DNA of 64,000 bases from Streptomyces sp. T12 (GCF_028736035.1 NZ_CP117866.1:3224001-3288000); one strand, 5' to 3'; numbered from the stretch's first letter, positions 41,666 through 51,201 are shown. Numbers and translations: made by a program. Notes: generated by a model from the letters alone, not told the origin.

Positions 41666-43441
41666 GTGCCTGTCTTCACGCGTCTACGTCAACTGCCCGG
41701 CAAGAACGACGACTTGACCGACGAGGCACCCGTCAGCGAAGACGCCGCGGAGGCACCGCCGACCGATCAGGCCGCACCCGCCAACGACGAACCGGCGGCC
41801 GCCGGCGGCACGGCCGGAACCTACCTCCGCTGGACCCTCACCGCCCTGGCCGCCCTCCTCATCTACGTCTGCCTGCAGATGCCGAACACCCTCGGCAACC
41901 TCAAGGCCAGGGAGTTCACCCGCCTCCCCGCGGAGGCCATCATCGGCGCCGCCGTACTCCTCAGCCTCCCCCGCCGCCCCCGCGTGATCGTCGCGGCGAT
42001 ATCCGGCGCCGCCCTGGGCGCACTCACCGCCCTGAACGTCCTCGACATCGGCTACAACGAATTCCTGGGCCGGCACTTCAACATCATCCTGGACTGGGAA
42101 CTCCTCGACGACGCCCAGTCGTACCTGAAGGACTCCCTCGGCGGCACGACCGCACTCCTCCTCACGATCGGCGTCATCCTCCTCGTCATCGCCCTGATCG
42201 CCCTGGTGGCCCTGGCCACCGTCCGGATGGCCAACCTCCTGGCCCGCCACAAAACACCCGCCTCCAAGGGCGCCCTGATCGCCGGCACCGTCTGGATCAC
42301 CTGCACGGCGTTCGGGCTGCAGGTCGCCGGCGTACCGATCGCCGCGGACCACACCGCCGGTGTCATCAAGGTCCACGCGCACCGGGCGATGGACACCCTC
42401 CGCGACGAGGCGGCGTTCGCGAGGGACGCGAAGTCCGACGCGTTCGGCAACACACCGCCCGACCAGCTGGTACCGGACCTGCGCGGCAAGGACGTCCTGT
42501 TCACCTTCATCGAGAGCTACGGCCGCAGCGCACTGCAGGACCCGCAGATCGCCCCCGGCGTCACGAGCACCCTCGACACCAGCACCAAGGCACTCGCGGA
42601 GGCCGGCTTCCACGCGAAGAGCGGCTGGCTGACGTCGGCGACGTACGGCGGCAGCAGCTGGCTGGGCCACTCCACCACCCTGTCCGGCCTGTGGATCGAC
42701 AACCAGCAGCGCTACCGCACCGTCATGGCCAGCGACCACCTCAGCCTCACCAAGGCCTTCCAGAAGACCGGCGACTGGGACACGGTCGGCGTCATGCCCG
42801 GTATACAGAAGGGCTGGCCGGAACAGAAGTACTACGGCCTCGACAAGGTCTACAACGCCTTCCAACTCGGCTACAAGGGACCGAAGTTCAGCTGGTCGAC
42901 CATGCCGGACCAGTACGCCCTCGAAGCCTTCCAGCGCCAGGTCCACAGCAAGAAGCGCGACAAGCCCCTGATGGCGGAGATCATCCTGACGTCCAGCCAC
43001 CAGCCCTGGGCGCCGATCCCGAAGATGGTCGACTGGGACGCCCTGGGCGACGGCTCGCTCTTCAAGCCCATCCAGAAGTCCGGCACCAAGCCGTCGGACA
43101 TCATCTCCGACTCCACCCGCTCCAAGCAGGAGTACGGCAAGTCGATCTCGTACTCGGTCACCAGCCTCACCCAATGGCTGGAGCGCTACGGCACCGACGA
43201 CACGGTCCTGGTCTTCCTGGGCGACCACCAGCCGATGTCCCGCGTCAGCGGCACCAAGGCCAGCCGCGACGTACCGATCTCGATCGTCGCCAAGGACCCC
43301 AAGCTGCTGGACAAGATCGCCGCCTGGAACTGGACGGACGGCCTCCAGCCCGCCCCCAAGGCCCCCGTCTGGAAAATGAGCGCGTTCCGCGACCGCTTCC
43401 TGACGGCGTACGGCTCTACCCCGCACGCCTCGAAGGACTGA
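41666..43441 (+). CDS. Membrane sulfatase / phosphoglycerol transferase-like protein
   Basis: A 591-residue alkaline phosphatase-superfamily membrane protein. The GTG start at 41666 follows ggaagga. After an acidic N-terminus come about four membrane segments (ALTALAALLIYVCLQMPN, LLLTIGVILLVIALIALVAL among them). The extracellular catalytic domain starts at FTFIESYGRSA (nucleophile Ser region), with TYGGSSWLGHST and VLVFLGDHQPM for metal binding. Domain order matches LtaS-like enzymes that transfer phosphoglycerol or other groups to cell-envelope polymers; the substrate here is unknown. Confidence 0.85.
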   Translation: MPVFTRLRQLPGKNDDLTDEAPVSEDAAEAPPTDQAAPANDEPAAAGGTAGTYLRWTLTALAALLIYVCLQMPNTLGNLKAREFTRLPAEAIIGAAVLLSLPRRPRVIVAAISGAALGALTALNVLDIGYNEFLGRHFNIILDWELLDDAQSYLKDSLGGTTALLLTIGVILLVIALIALVALATVRMANLLARHKTPASKGALIAGTVWITCTAFGLQVAGVPIAADHTAGVIKVHAHRAMDTLRDEAAFARDAKSDAFGNTPPDQLVPDLRGKDVLFTFIESYGRSALQDPQIAPGVTSTLDTSTKALAEAGFHAKSGWLTSATYGGSSWLGHSTTLSGLWIDNQQRYRTVMASDHLSLTKAFQKTGDWDTVGVMPGIQKGWPEQKYYGLDKVYNAFQLGYKGPKFSWSTMPDQYALEAFQRQVHSKKRDKPLMAEIILTSSHQPWAPIPKMVDWDALGDGSLFKPIQKSGTKPSDIISDSTRSKQEYGKSISYSVTSLTQWLERYGTDDTVLVFLGDHQPMSRVSGTKASRDVPISIVAKDPKLLDKIAAWNWTDGLQPAPKAPVWKMSAFRDRFLTAYGSTPHASKD

Positions 43442-44596
43442 TCAGCCCCCGGACGTGTCCAGCTCCGCTTCCTCGCTCACGCCCGCGCAGTCATACGGGT
43501 CCTTCAGCCAACCGTCCGGCAACACCACCCGGTTGTTGCCGGACGTACGCCCGCGTGGCCCGTCGGCACCGAGTGGCCAAGGCTGATCCAGGTCCAACTC
43601 ATCCAGTCCGCAGCGGAGTTCCTCCAACGACGACGTGATCGCCAGCCGCTTGCGCATCTCCGAACCGACCGCGAAGCCCTTCAGGTACCAGGCCACATGC
43701 TTACGGAAGTCGATGACGCCACGCGTCTCGTCCCCGATCCACTCGCCCAGCAGCGTGGCATGCCGGACCATGACGTCGGCGACCTCGCGAAGAGCGGGCC
43801 GCGCGATGGCCTGAGGACGCCCCTCGAACGCCGCGACCAGATCCGAGAACAGCCACGGCCGCCCCAGGCACCCCCGCCCGACGACCACTCCGTCGCACCC
43901 GGTCTCCCGCACCATCCGTACCGCGTCCTCGGCCGACCAGATGTCGCCGTTGCCGAGCACCGGGATCTCCGGCACATGCTCCTTCAGCCGCGCGATGGCG
44001 TCCCAGTCGGCCGTGCCGCCGTAGTGCTGGGCGGCGGTACGGCCGTGCAGCGCGATGGCCGTCACCCCCTCCTCGACGGCGATCCGACCCGCGTCGAGGT
44101 AGGTGATGTGATCGTCGTCGATGCCCTTGCGCATCTTCATCGTGACCGGCAGGTCACCCGCCCCGCTGACCGCCTCCCGCAGAATCGCGCGCAGCAGATT
44201 CCGCTTGAACGGCAGCGCGGACCCGCCACCCTTGCGGGTCACCTTCGGCACCGGGCACCCGAAGTTCAGGTCGATGTGATCGGCCAGCCCCTCCTCCGCG
44301 ATCATGCGGACGGCCTTGCCGACGGTGGCCGGGTCGACGCCGTACAGCTGGATCGAGCGCGGCTTCTCGGTCGCGTCGAAGTGGATCAGCTGCATGGTCT
44401 TCTCGTTGCGCTCGACCAGCGCCCGGGTCGTGATCATCTCGCTGACGAACAGCCCCTTGCCGCGACTGAACTCCCTGCACAGCGTCCGGAAGGGCGCGTT
44501 CGTGATCCCGGCCATGGGGGCCAGGACGACGGGCGGCTGGACGGTGTGCGGCCCGATCTGCAGGGGCGAGACGGTGGGCGAAACGGTCGTGGGCAT
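43442..44596 (-). CDS. dusB: tRNA-dihydrouridine synthase
   Basis: A 384-residue FMN-dependent Dus enzyme reducing uridine to dihydrouridine in tRNA. It has the FMN-binding start (PVVLAPMAGITNAPFR), the catalytic Cys in DLNFGCPVPKVTRKGGG, and VTMKMRKG, ALHGRTAAQHY and VLGNGDIWS in order. The start at 44596 gives the usual N-terminus; a GTG at 44614 is possible. Convergent with the sulfatase-like gene (no intergenic space) and divergent from an MFS transporter. Confidence 0.94.
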   Translation of the reverse strand: MPTTVSPTVSPLQIGPHTVQPPVVLAPMAGITNAPFRTLCREFSRGKGLFVSEMITTRALVERNEKTMQLIHFDATEKPRSIQLYGVDPATVGKAVRMIAEEGLADHIDLNFGCPVPKVTRKGGGSALPFKRNLLRAILREAVSGAGDLPVTMKMRKGIDDDHITYLDAGRIAVEEGVTAIALHGRTAAQHYGGTADWDAIARLKEHVPEIPVLGNGDIWSAEDAVRMVRETGCDGVVVGRGCLGRPWLFSDLVAAFEGRPQAIARPALREVADVMVRHATLLGEWIGDETRGVIDFRKHVAWYLKGFAVGSEMRKRLAITSSLEELRCGLDELDLDQPWPLGADGPRGRTSGNNRVVLPDGWLKDPYDCAGVSEEAELDTSGG

Positions 44597-44660
44597 CCAC
44601 CCATTCTCACGCACCGGACGGGGTGCGGCGAAATTCGTTAGTTAGGCGTACTATTCAAGG

Positions 44661-46106
44661 ATGCCGGAGCTCAGCCACCGCCGCCGACTGCTGGTCCTCG
44701 CGATCTGCTGCATGAGCCTGCTGATCGTGAGCCTCGACACCACCGCCCTCAACGTCTCCCTGCCCGCCATGCAGCGCGACCTCGGCGCGAGCACCTCGGG
44801 CCTGCAGTGGACGATCGACGCGTACACCCTCGTCCTCGCCTCGCTGCTCATGCTGGCCGGCTCCACGGCGGACAGAGTCGGCCGCAAGCGCGTCTTCATG
44901 ACGGGCCTCGTCCTCTTCACCATCGGCTCGGCACTGTGCTCCGTCGCGTCGAACCTCGACTCGCTGATCGCCTTCCGGATGGTGCAGGCGGTGGGCGGTT
45001 CGATGCTCAACCCGGTCGCGATGTCGATCATCACCAACACCTTCACGGATCCGCGCGAGCGGGCCCGGGCGATCGGCGTGTGGGGTGCGGTGGTCGGCAT
45101 CTCGATGGCCGCGGGTCCGCTGGTCGGCGGCCTGCTGGTGGACTCGGTGGGCTGGCGCGCGATCTTCTGGGTCAACCTGCCGGTGGGACTCGCCGCCCTC
45201 CTGCTCACCCTGCGCTACGTCCCCGAGTCCCGCGCCCCCAAGGCCCGCCGCCTCGACCCGGTGGGCCAGCTCCTGGTGATCGCGCTGTTCGGCTCACTGA
45301 CGTACGCGATCATCGAGGCGCCGAACACCGGCTTCATGACGGTCCTGCCCTTCGCGGCGGTCGCGTTCGCGGCGCTCCTGGCTCTCCTCCGGTACGAGCC
45401 GCGCCGCGCCGAACCCCTCATCGACCTGCGGTTCTTCCGGTCGGCTCCGTTCAGCGGGGCCACGCTGATCGCGATCGGCGCGTTCGCGGCGCTGGGCGGG
45501 TTCCTGTTCCTGTCGACGCTGTACCTGCAGAACGTACGAGGGCTGGACGCCCTGCACGCGGGGCTGTGGATGCTGCCGATGGCGGTGCCGACGTTCTTGT
45601 GCGCGCCGTTGTCGGGGCGGCTGGTGGGCAGCCGGGGACCGCGGCTGTCGTTGCTGATCGCGGGCAGCGCGATGACGGCGAGCGCGGCGATGTTCGCCCT
45701 CTTCGACGCCGAGAAGTCCGACGCCACGCTGGTTCTCGGGTACGCCGTGTTCGGTATCGGGTTCGGCTTCGTCAACGCGCCGATCACGAATACGGCCGTC
45801 TCCGGGATGCCGCGTGCGCAGGCGGGGGTCGCGGCCGCCGTCGCCTCCACGAGCCGTCAGTTGGGGCAGACGCTGGGTGTGGCGGTGGTCGGGGCGGTGT
45901 TGGCTTCCGGCGTGGGGACGTCGTCGTACAAGGACGCGTTTGTCGCTGCCGCTGAGCCGGGGTGGTGGATCCTCACGGGGTGTGGGCTGATGGTTCTCGT
46001 CGTGGGGGCGGTGACCAGTGGGCCGTGGGCGCGGCGTACTGCTGAACGTACGGCTGAGCGGCTGGAGTCGGCTGAGGTGCGCGAGGCGTCGAGGGTGGTT
46101 GCGTAG
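44661..46106 (+). CDS. MFS drug exporter, DHA2 (14-TMS) type
   Basis: A 481-residue proton-linked exporter with 14 predicted membrane segments. It has LDTTALNVSLPAMQRDL in TM1 and the motif A region STADRVGRKRVF. Motif C-like GISMAAGPLVGG lies in TM5, which marks antiporters. A TACTAT sequence at 44650-44655 could be the -10 box. The last part is compositionally normal. Substrates are probably hydrophobic toxins or a native metabolite. Confidence 0.88.
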   Translation: MPELSHRRRLLVLAICCMSLLIVSLDTTALNVSLPAMQRDLGASTSGLQWTIDAYTLVLASLLMLAGSTADRVGRKRVFMTGLVLFTIGSALCSVASNLDSLIAFRMVQAVGGSMLNPVAMSIITNTFTDPRERARAIGVWGAVVGISMAAGPLVGGLLVDSVGWRAIFWVNLPVGLAALLLTLRYVPESRAPKARRLDPVGQLLVIALFGSLTYAIIEAPNTGFMTVLPFAAVAFAALLALLRYEPRRAEPLIDLRFFRSAPFSGATLIAIGAFAALGGFLFLSTLYLQNVRGLDALHAGLWMLPMAVPTFLCAPLSGRLVGSRGPRLSLLIAGSAMTASAAMFALFDAEKSDATLVLGYAVFGIGFGFVNAPITNTAVSGMPRAQAGVAAAVASTSRQLGQTLGVAVVGAVLASGVGTSSYKDAFVAAAEPGWWILTGCGLMVLVVGAVTSGPWARRTAERTAERLESAEVREASRVVA

Positions 46107-46124
46107 TTCGGCGACTGCGGGTCG

Positions 46125-46158
46125 GTGGGGGCTGGTCGCGCAGGCCCCCGCGCCCCCT
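46125..46158. repeat. Dispersed Streptomyces element, reverse copy
   Basis: ctggtcgcgcag followed by ccccgcgcccc matches, in reverse orientation, the sequence at 57313-57353 (ggggcgcggggaactgcgcgac). This is a terminator-like sequence I recall as very common in Streptomyces genomes. It lies between convergent genes, touching the regulator's stop codon. Confidence 0.6.
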
Positions 46159-47093
46159 CAGGGCACGGCCCTTGCCAGCGTTATTTCGTGCAGCTTCTTC
46201 AGCTTCTCCCTCGACTCCTCGTCCGCAGGTACGTATGTCACCATCCGCGGCCCCACCTCCGGACTCAGCCACAGGTCGGTGTGGTCGACGGCGATACGCC
46301 CCACATGCCGGTTGAGGAACTCCTTCCGCTTGCTCCGGTGAGCCACCACCTCGTGCCGGTCCCACGCCTCGCAGAACTCCGGGGACTCCGTGCGCAGCCT
46401 CTTCAGGAGCATCTTCCAGGCGGGCTCGCCCAGATGACCGGCCATCGCGGCCCGGAAGCGGGCGGCCATGAGGCGCTGGGTCTCCTCCAGGTGCACGATC
46501 GACGAGCGCCACTCGTCGTGCGTGTACGACAGGACCATGCAGTTGCGGTCCTCGGGCGGCACCGCTTCCAGGTCGCACAGCAGCAGCCCGTACGTGCGGT
46601 TGTGGGCGAGGATGTCGTAGCGGCTGTTCTGCAGACAGGCCGGGTACGGCTCCAGTTGCTCCAGGACGGCCCGCATCGCGGGGGTCACCGAAGGGCAGGT
46701 CGTCGCCGGTGTCGGATCGACCGCGCCGGCCAGCTGGAAGAGGTGGGAGCGCTCGCTGGGGTCCAGCATCAGCGTGCGGGCGAGGGCGTCGAGGACCTGG
46801 ACGGAGACCTGGATGTCCCGGGCCTGTTCGAGCCACGTGTACCAGGTGACGCCGACAGCCGCGAGCTGGGCGACCTCCTCGCGGCGCAGGCCCGGTGTAC
46901 GGCGTCGGCGGCCGCGGGGCAGGCCGACCTGCTCGGGGGTGATGTGCTCGCGGCGGTGGCGCAGGAAGGCGGCGAGTTCATGGCGCCGGATCTCCGACGC
47001 GGCCGTACCGCGAGGGGCTTCGGTCACCGTCTCCTGGGCCTTGACCGCCGTCTCCTGAGCCACGGTCGTCATCTCCCGGGCCATGGTCGTCAT
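46158..47093 (-). CDS. XRE-type regulator with MmyB-like ligand domain
   Basis: A 311-residue regulator. An N-terminal helix-turn-helix (RRHELAAFLRHRREH, RTPGLRREEVAQLAAVGVTW, LEQARDIQVSVQVLDALART) is followed by a C-terminal MmyB-type domain (YDILAHNRTYGLLLCDLE, NCMVLSYTHDEWRSS). The ATG at 47093 is too close to ggagg, so 47084 is a good alternative start. It is divergent from the MFS exporter at 47195, with an inverted repeat between; it probably represses that exporter. Such domains can bind fatty-acid-like ligands. Confidence 0.88.
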   Translation of the reverse strand: MTTMAREMTTVAQETAVKAQETVTEAPRGTAASEIRRHELAAFLRHRREHITPEQVGLPRGRRRRTPGLRREEVAQLAAVGVTWYTWLEQARDIQVSVQVLDALARTLMLDPSERSHLFQLAGAVDPTPATTCPSVTPAMRAVLEQLEPYPACLQNSRYDILAHNRTYGLLLCDLEAVPPEDRNCMVLSYTHDEWRSSIVHLEETQRLMAARFRAAMAGHLGEPAWKMLLKRLRTESPEFCEAWDRHEVVAHRSKRKEFLNRHVGRIAVDHTDLWLSPEVGPRMVTYVPADEESREKLKKLHEITLARAVP

Positions 47094-47139
47094 GCCTCCA
47101 GCCTGCCGCCGTCCCGACCCTGTTTCCAGGTGCTTCCGC

Positions 47140-47163
47140 TACCAGGATAAGGACACTCTGGTA
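47140..47163. promoter_or_regulatory. Inverted repeat between regulator and exporter
   Basis: taccag (47140-47145) and ctggta (47158-47163) form a perfect 6-bp dyad with a 12-nt spacer containing gataag, a plausible -10 element. It lies in the 101-bp divergent region and is the best operator candidate there. Confidence 0.5.
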
Positions 47164-47194
47164 CCAGTCTCACAGCGGGCGCAGGCTCGTCACC

Positions 47195-48625
47195 GTGACT
47201 GAAACCATCACTTCAGGCAAAGCCGCCCACGCCACCGCGGCGCCACCCGCACTCGGTGGCCTCGGGCTCTTCACGGTGCTGCTGGGCGCGGCACTTCCCC
47301 TCATCGACTTCTTCATCGTCAACGTCGCCCTGCCCACCATCGGCCACGACCTCGCGGCGAGCGAGGCCGTGCTCGAACTCGTCGTCGCCGGCTACGGGTT
47401 GGCGTACGCCGTGCTGCTCGTCCTCGGCGGGCGGCTCGGTGACCTGTTCGGGCGGCGCCGGCTCTTCCTGGGCGGCATGGCGGCGTTCGGGCTGACGTCG
47501 CTGGCGTGCGGGCTTGCGCCCAGCGCGTGGACCCTCGTCGCGGCACGGGTCGCCCAGGGCGCGGCGTCGGCGGCGATGCTGCCGCAGGTGCTGGCGACCA
47601 TTCAGGCGGCCACCGCCGGTCAGCGCCGCGCGCGGGCCATGGGCCTGTACGGCGCCACCGCAGGGCTCTCCATGGTCGCCGGGCAGATCCTCGGCGGAGT
47701 CCTGGTCGCCGCCGACATCGCGGGCACCGGCTGGCGCTCGGTGTTCCTGGTGAACGTGCCCGTCGTCCTCGTCGGCCTCTTCCTGGCCGCACGGGCCGTC
47801 CCGGAGACCCGCTCCCAGCACCCCGAGCCGGTCGACGGACCCGGCACGGTCCTGCTCGCCGTCTCCCTCCTCACGCTCCTGGCCCCGCTCACCGAGGGCC
47901 GGGCGGCGGGCTGGCCGCTGTGGACGTGGCTGTCGCTGGCGGCGTTCCCGTTCGCGGCGGGGGCGTTCTACGCGGTGGAGCGCAGGGCGGACCGTCAGGG
48001 CCGTACGCCGCTCGTGCCGCCGAGCCTGTTCGAGCTCACGTCTTTGCGGCGCGGCCTGGTGATGATCGTGCCGTTCTCGATCGGCTTCAGCGGATTCATG
48101 TTCGTGATCGCGGTGGCGTTGCAGCAGGGCGCGGGCCGGGGCCCGGTCGCGGCGGGACTGGCACTGGCTCCCATGGCGGTGGTGTTCTTCTTCGTCTCGC
48201 TGGCCGGTCCGCGGCTGGTGGCCCGCTACGGCACCCGGGTCGTGACCGCCGGTGCGGCGATCCAGGCGGTCGGCGTGGCCCTGATGGCCCTGGCCGCCTG
48301 GCGCTCCTGGCCGGACCTCGGCCTCGTCGAACTGCTCCCCGGGGCGGCGATCGCCGGCGCGGGCCAGGCCCTCCAACTCCCCGTCGTCTTCCGGATCGTC
48401 CTCTCCGAGGTGCCGGCGGCGCGGGCGGGCGTCGGCAGCGGGGTGATGATCACGACCCAGCAGTCGTCGTTGGCCCTGGGTGTGGCGACGCTGGGCACGC
48501 TCTTCCTCTCCCTGATCCCCACGCTGGGCATGCAGGACGCCCTGGTCACCACGCTCCTGGTCCAGCTGGCCGGAGTGGCGCTGACGGGGCTGCTCAGCCT
48601 GCGTCTGCCGCGCACGATCGGCTGA
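47195..48625 (+). CDS. MFS drug exporter, DHA2 (14-TMS) type
   Basis: A 476-residue exporter with 14 membrane segments: FFIVNVALPTIGHDL (TM1), GGRLGDLFGRRRLF (motif A) and GLSMVAGQILGGVL (motif C). The GTG start at 47195 leads into a short polar N-terminus. It is divergent from the XRE/MmyB-type regulator. It is similar in type to the exporter at 44661, but the sequences differ clearly, so they are not a recent duplication. Confidence 0.88.
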   Translation: MTETITSGKAAHATAAPPALGGLGLFTVLLGAALPLIDFFIVNVALPTIGHDLAASEAVLELVVAGYGLAYAVLLVLGGRLGDLFGRRRLFLGGMAAFGLTSLACGLAPSAWTLVAARVAQGAASAAMLPQVLATIQAATAGQRRARAMGLYGATAGLSMVAGQILGGVLVAADIAGTGWRSVFLVNVPVVLVGLFLAARAVPETRSQHPEPVDGPGTVLLAVSLLTLLAPLTEGRAAGWPLWTWLSLAAFPFAAGAFYAVERRADRQGRTPLVPPSLFELTSLRRGLVMIVPFSIGFSGFMFVIAVALQQGAGRGPVAAGLALAPMAVVFFFVSLAGPRLVARYGTRVVTAGAAIQAVGVALMALAAWRSWPDLGLVELLPGAAIAGAGQALQLPVVFRIVLSEVPAARAGVGSGVMITTQQSSLALGVATLGTLFLSLIPTLGMQDALVTTLLVQLAGVALTGLLSLRLPRTIG

Positions 48626-48770
48626 GGGACTTGTGAGGGTGTGGCCACAGGTTGGTCAACTCGCCGGGGAAGAGTCCCTCTTGATGTTGGTCTTGCTGCA
48701 CACTCCTTGCTGCGCAGGGCCGCTCAGGGCTGCGCACGCGGACTCGATGTCCTCGGACGCTGGAGGCGTC

Positions 48771-48989
48771 ATGCTGGAGATCAACACGAGCAAGGTGAGC
48801 CGCTGGGACCAACACGGACGGGAGCACGTCGTACGGGTACAGCGCAAGGGCGCGCAGCGCACGATCAGATGTGACACCTGCGGTTGGCGCCAGGGGGCGC
48901 AGTTCCTGCCCTGGCTGAAGGCGGAGGAACATCTGGCGGAGGCGCACCAGGCGACGGTGGATCCGACGGAGGCGCAGTCGGACCGATGA
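48771..48989 (+). CDS. Small CxxC protein of unknown function
   Basis: A 72-residue soluble protein. The ATG at 48771 is well spaced from tggagg. Lys/Arg-rich beta strands (VSRWDQHGREHVVRVQRKG) lead to IRCDTCGWRQG with a CxxC pair, and a later HLAEAH could supply more zinc ligands. It overlaps the acetyltransferase gene start by 4 bp (ATGA), so they were one unit. No family recognised. Confidence 0.7.
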   Translation: MLEINTSKVSRWDQHGREHVVRVQRKGAQRTIRCDTCGWRQGAQFLPWLKAEEHLAEAHQATVDPTEAQSDR

Positions 48990-49544
48990 CGCGCATCCGT
49001 CGGTACGGGCCTGCGGACCGGGAGGCCGTCGAGGACATCTGCGTCCGCACGGCACACGAGGGCGGCGACAGTCGGCCGCACTACAAGGCCCCAGGCATCT
49101 TCCCGACGATCTTCGCGATCCCGTACGTCGTCCTCGAACCGGACCTCGCCTTCGTCCTGGACGACGGGGCGGGCCGGGCGGTCGGCTACGTTCTCGGCGC
49201 CGCGGACACACCCCGCTTCGTCGAGCGCTTCCGCACCGAGTGGCTCCCGTCGGCGGCCGAGCTCCCCCACTCTCGACTTCGCTCGAGCGGGGGGACCCCC
49301 ATCCCCGAGCCGTCCGGGCCGCCGGGCACCCCGGACGAGGCGATGATCCGGCTCCTGCACCACCCGGAACGCATGCTCGTCCCGGAGGTCGCGGCCTACC
49401 CGGCCCACCTGCACATCGACCTGCTCCCCACCTGGCAGGGCCAGGGCCTTCTGCGACCGCCTGGGCTTCCATGAGATCTCCGTCCCGGACCCGGGCCCGG
49501 TCACCTACCTCGGGCGTACGACGAAGGACCTCGACATCCCGTGA
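48986..49544 (+). pseudogene. GNAT acetyltransferase with internal deletion and frameshift
   Basis: The first frame runs from ATG 48986 through IRRYGPADREAVEDICVRT and HLHIDLLPTWQGQG, then goes out of frame at about 49446 and stops at 49474. The continuation FCDRLGFHEISVPDPGPVTY lies in another frame to the stop at 49542-49544. The normal acetyl-CoA loop and following helix (about 30 residues) between WQGQG and the LGFHE strand are missing. A 41-bp dispersed hairpin is also inserted in frame at 49262-49302. The enzyme is surely inactive. Confidence 0.82.
49262..49302. repeat. Dispersed Streptomyces hairpin element inside a gene
   Basis: ctcccccactctcga ... ctcgagcggggggaccccc folds with ccccc/ggggg and ctcga/tcgag arms. 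I recognise it as a repeat found many times in Streptomyces genomes. It adds PHSRLRSSGGTPIP-type residues to the acetyltransferase frame. Confidence 0.65.
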
Positions 49545-49548
49545 CGGC

Positions 49549-50145
49549 TCAGTCCCGGGCCCGCAGTCCGCGCACCAGCAGATCCACGACCGCCGCCAAC
49601 TCCCCCTCCACACCGGGCTGTTCCCAGTCACGCGCATAGCGCGGGTCATGGAAGCGGCCCGTGGCGTGGAAGAGGGCGCGGGCGGTGGTCGCGGGGTCGG
49701 CGGCCGTGAAGGTGCCCGCGTCGACGCCCGCCTGGACGATCCGGGTCAGCTGGCCGGTCAGGTCGGCGATGTGCTCACCGACCGCCTCGCCGTTCTCGGT
49801 GGCGAGCACCGAGAACGTGGCGAACAGCTCGGGTTCGTCGCCCGCCTTGCGGCGCTTGGCGGCGAACAGGCCCGCGAACCAGGCGCGCAGGCGGGCCTCC
49901 GGGTCGAGGTCCTCGGCGGTGACGATCCCGGAGAGGGACTCGAACGTACGGTCCAGCCACCTCTTCGTCACCGCGTCCCGCAGCGTCGCCTTCGTGCGGA
50001 AGTGCCGGTAGACGCTGCCATGACTGACGCCGAGCGCGCGGGCCACGTCGACCACGGTGGCCTTGGCCGGTCCGTGGCGGCGCAGCACCTCCTCGGTGGC
50101 TTCGAGGATGCGCTCGGCGGTCAGGGTCTCGCTGGTCGGAGGCAT
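49549..50145 (-). CDS. TetR-family regulator
   Basis: A 198-residue repressor with a clear helix-turn-helix (TVVDVARALGVSHGSVYRHF), followed by RTKATLRDAVTKRWLD. The C-terminal domain is of the TetR_C type seen in regulators of reductases. It lies 25 bp downstream of an aldo/keto reductase gene on the same strand, so they form a unit. The strong inverted repeat before that reductase is its probable operator. Confidence 0.88.
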   Translation of the reverse strand: MPPTSETLTAERILEATEEVLRRHGPAKATVVDVARALGVSHGSVYRHFRTKATLRDAVTKRWLDRTFESLSGIVTAEDLDPEARLRAWFAGLFAAKRRKAGDEPELFATFSVLATENGEAVGEHIADLTGQLTRIVQAGVDAGTFTAADPATTARALFHATGRFHDPRYARDWEQPGVEGELAAVVDLLVRGLRARD

Positions 50146-50170
50146 GCCTAGACGGTACCCGGCACCGCGA

Positions 50171-51184
50171 TCAGCGTTCGCTGTCGAGCATGGCCATCTG
50201 GGCCGGGGCGTACCGCTCGCCGGCCGCCGCGTCCGCCGGTACGGCGGCCTCGATGGCGGCGAGGTCGGCCGCGTCCAGGGTCACGTCCAAGGCGCCCAGG
50301 GCCTCGCCGAGCCGCTCGCGGGTGCGGGCGCCGACCAGCGGCACGATGTCCCCACCTCGGGAGAGCACCCAGGCGATGGCGATCTGCGCGACGGAGACGC
50401 CCTTCTGCTCGGCGATCTTGCGCAGGGACTCGACCAGCGTGAGGTTGTGCTGGAGGTTGTCGCCCTGGAAGCGGGGCGAGTGGGCGCGGAAGTCGGTCGC
50501 CGCATACTCCTGGCCGGCCGTGACATGGCCCGAGATCAGCCCGCGGGAGAGCACGCCGTACGCGGTGACGCCGATGCCCAGCTCGCGCAGGGTGGGCAGG
50601 ATCTCCCGCTCGGGGCCACGGGAGATGAGCGCGTACTCGATCTGGAGGTCGGCGATCGGAGCGGTGGCGGCGGCCCGGCGGATGGTGTCCGCGCCGACCT
50701 CGCTGAGCCCGATGTGGCGGACGTACCCCTTCTCGACCAGTTCCGCGATGGCGCCGACGGTCTCCTCGATCGGCACGTCCGGGTCGAGCCGGGCGGGGCG
50801 GTAGACATCGATGTGGTCGACGCCGAGGCGCTGGAGTGAGTACGCGGCGAAGGTCTTCACGGAGGTCGGCCTCCCGTCGAAGCCGTACCAGTCGCCGTCC
50901 GGGCCGCGCTGGGCGCCGAACTTGACGCTGAGCAGCGCGTTCTCGCGCAGGGCGGCCGGGGCGGTGCGCAGGGCCTCGTTGATCAGCAGTTCGTTGTGGC
51001 CCATGCCGTAGAAGTCGCCGGTGTCGAGCAGGGTCACGCCGGCTTCCAGGGCGGCGTGGATGGTGGCGACGGACTCGACACGGTCCGCCTCGCCGTACAT
51101 GCCGGACATGCCCATGCAGCCGAGGCCGAGGGCGGAGACCTGGGGGCCGGTGGTTCCGAGGGTGCGGGTCTGCGTCTTCGTCAT
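50171..51184 (-). CDS. Aldo/keto reductase
   Basis: A 337-residue NADPH-dependent (beta/alpha)8 reductase. The catalytic Asp and Tyr are in LLDTGDFYGMGHNE and Lys in LLSVKFGAQRG. The usual catalytic His position (YYQHRxDP in many relatives) reads RPARLDP here, a substitution common to one actinobacterial AKR group. The cofactor loop is near VPLVGARTRERLGEAL. It is the first gene of a unit with the TetR regulator. The substrate is unknown, perhaps reactive aldehydes or quinones. Confidence 0.88.
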   Translation of the reverse strand: MTKTQTRTLGTTGPQVSALGLGCMGMSGMYGEADRVESVATIHAALEAGVTLLDTGDFYGMGHNELLINEALRTAPAALRENALLSVKFGAQRGPDGDWYGFDGRPTSVKTFAAYSLQRLGVDHIDVYRPARLDPDVPIEETVGAIAELVEKGYVRHIGLSEVGADTIRRAAATAPIADLQIEYALISRGPEREILPTLRELGIGVTAYGVLSRGLISGHVTAGQEYAATDFRAHSPRFQGDNLQHNLTLVESLRKIAEQKGVSVAQIAIAWVLSRGGDIVPLVGARTRERLGEALGALDVTLDAADLAAIEAAVPADAAAGERYAPAQMAMLDSER

Positions 51185-51201
51185 GCATGCACTCTGACAT
51201 G

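Noticed and set aside
49549..51184. Missing catalytic His in the aldo/keto reductase as a sign of inactivity
   Set aside because: The RPARLDP form occurs in a common actinobacterial AKR group and the Asp, Tyr and Lys are kept, so the enzyme may well be active.
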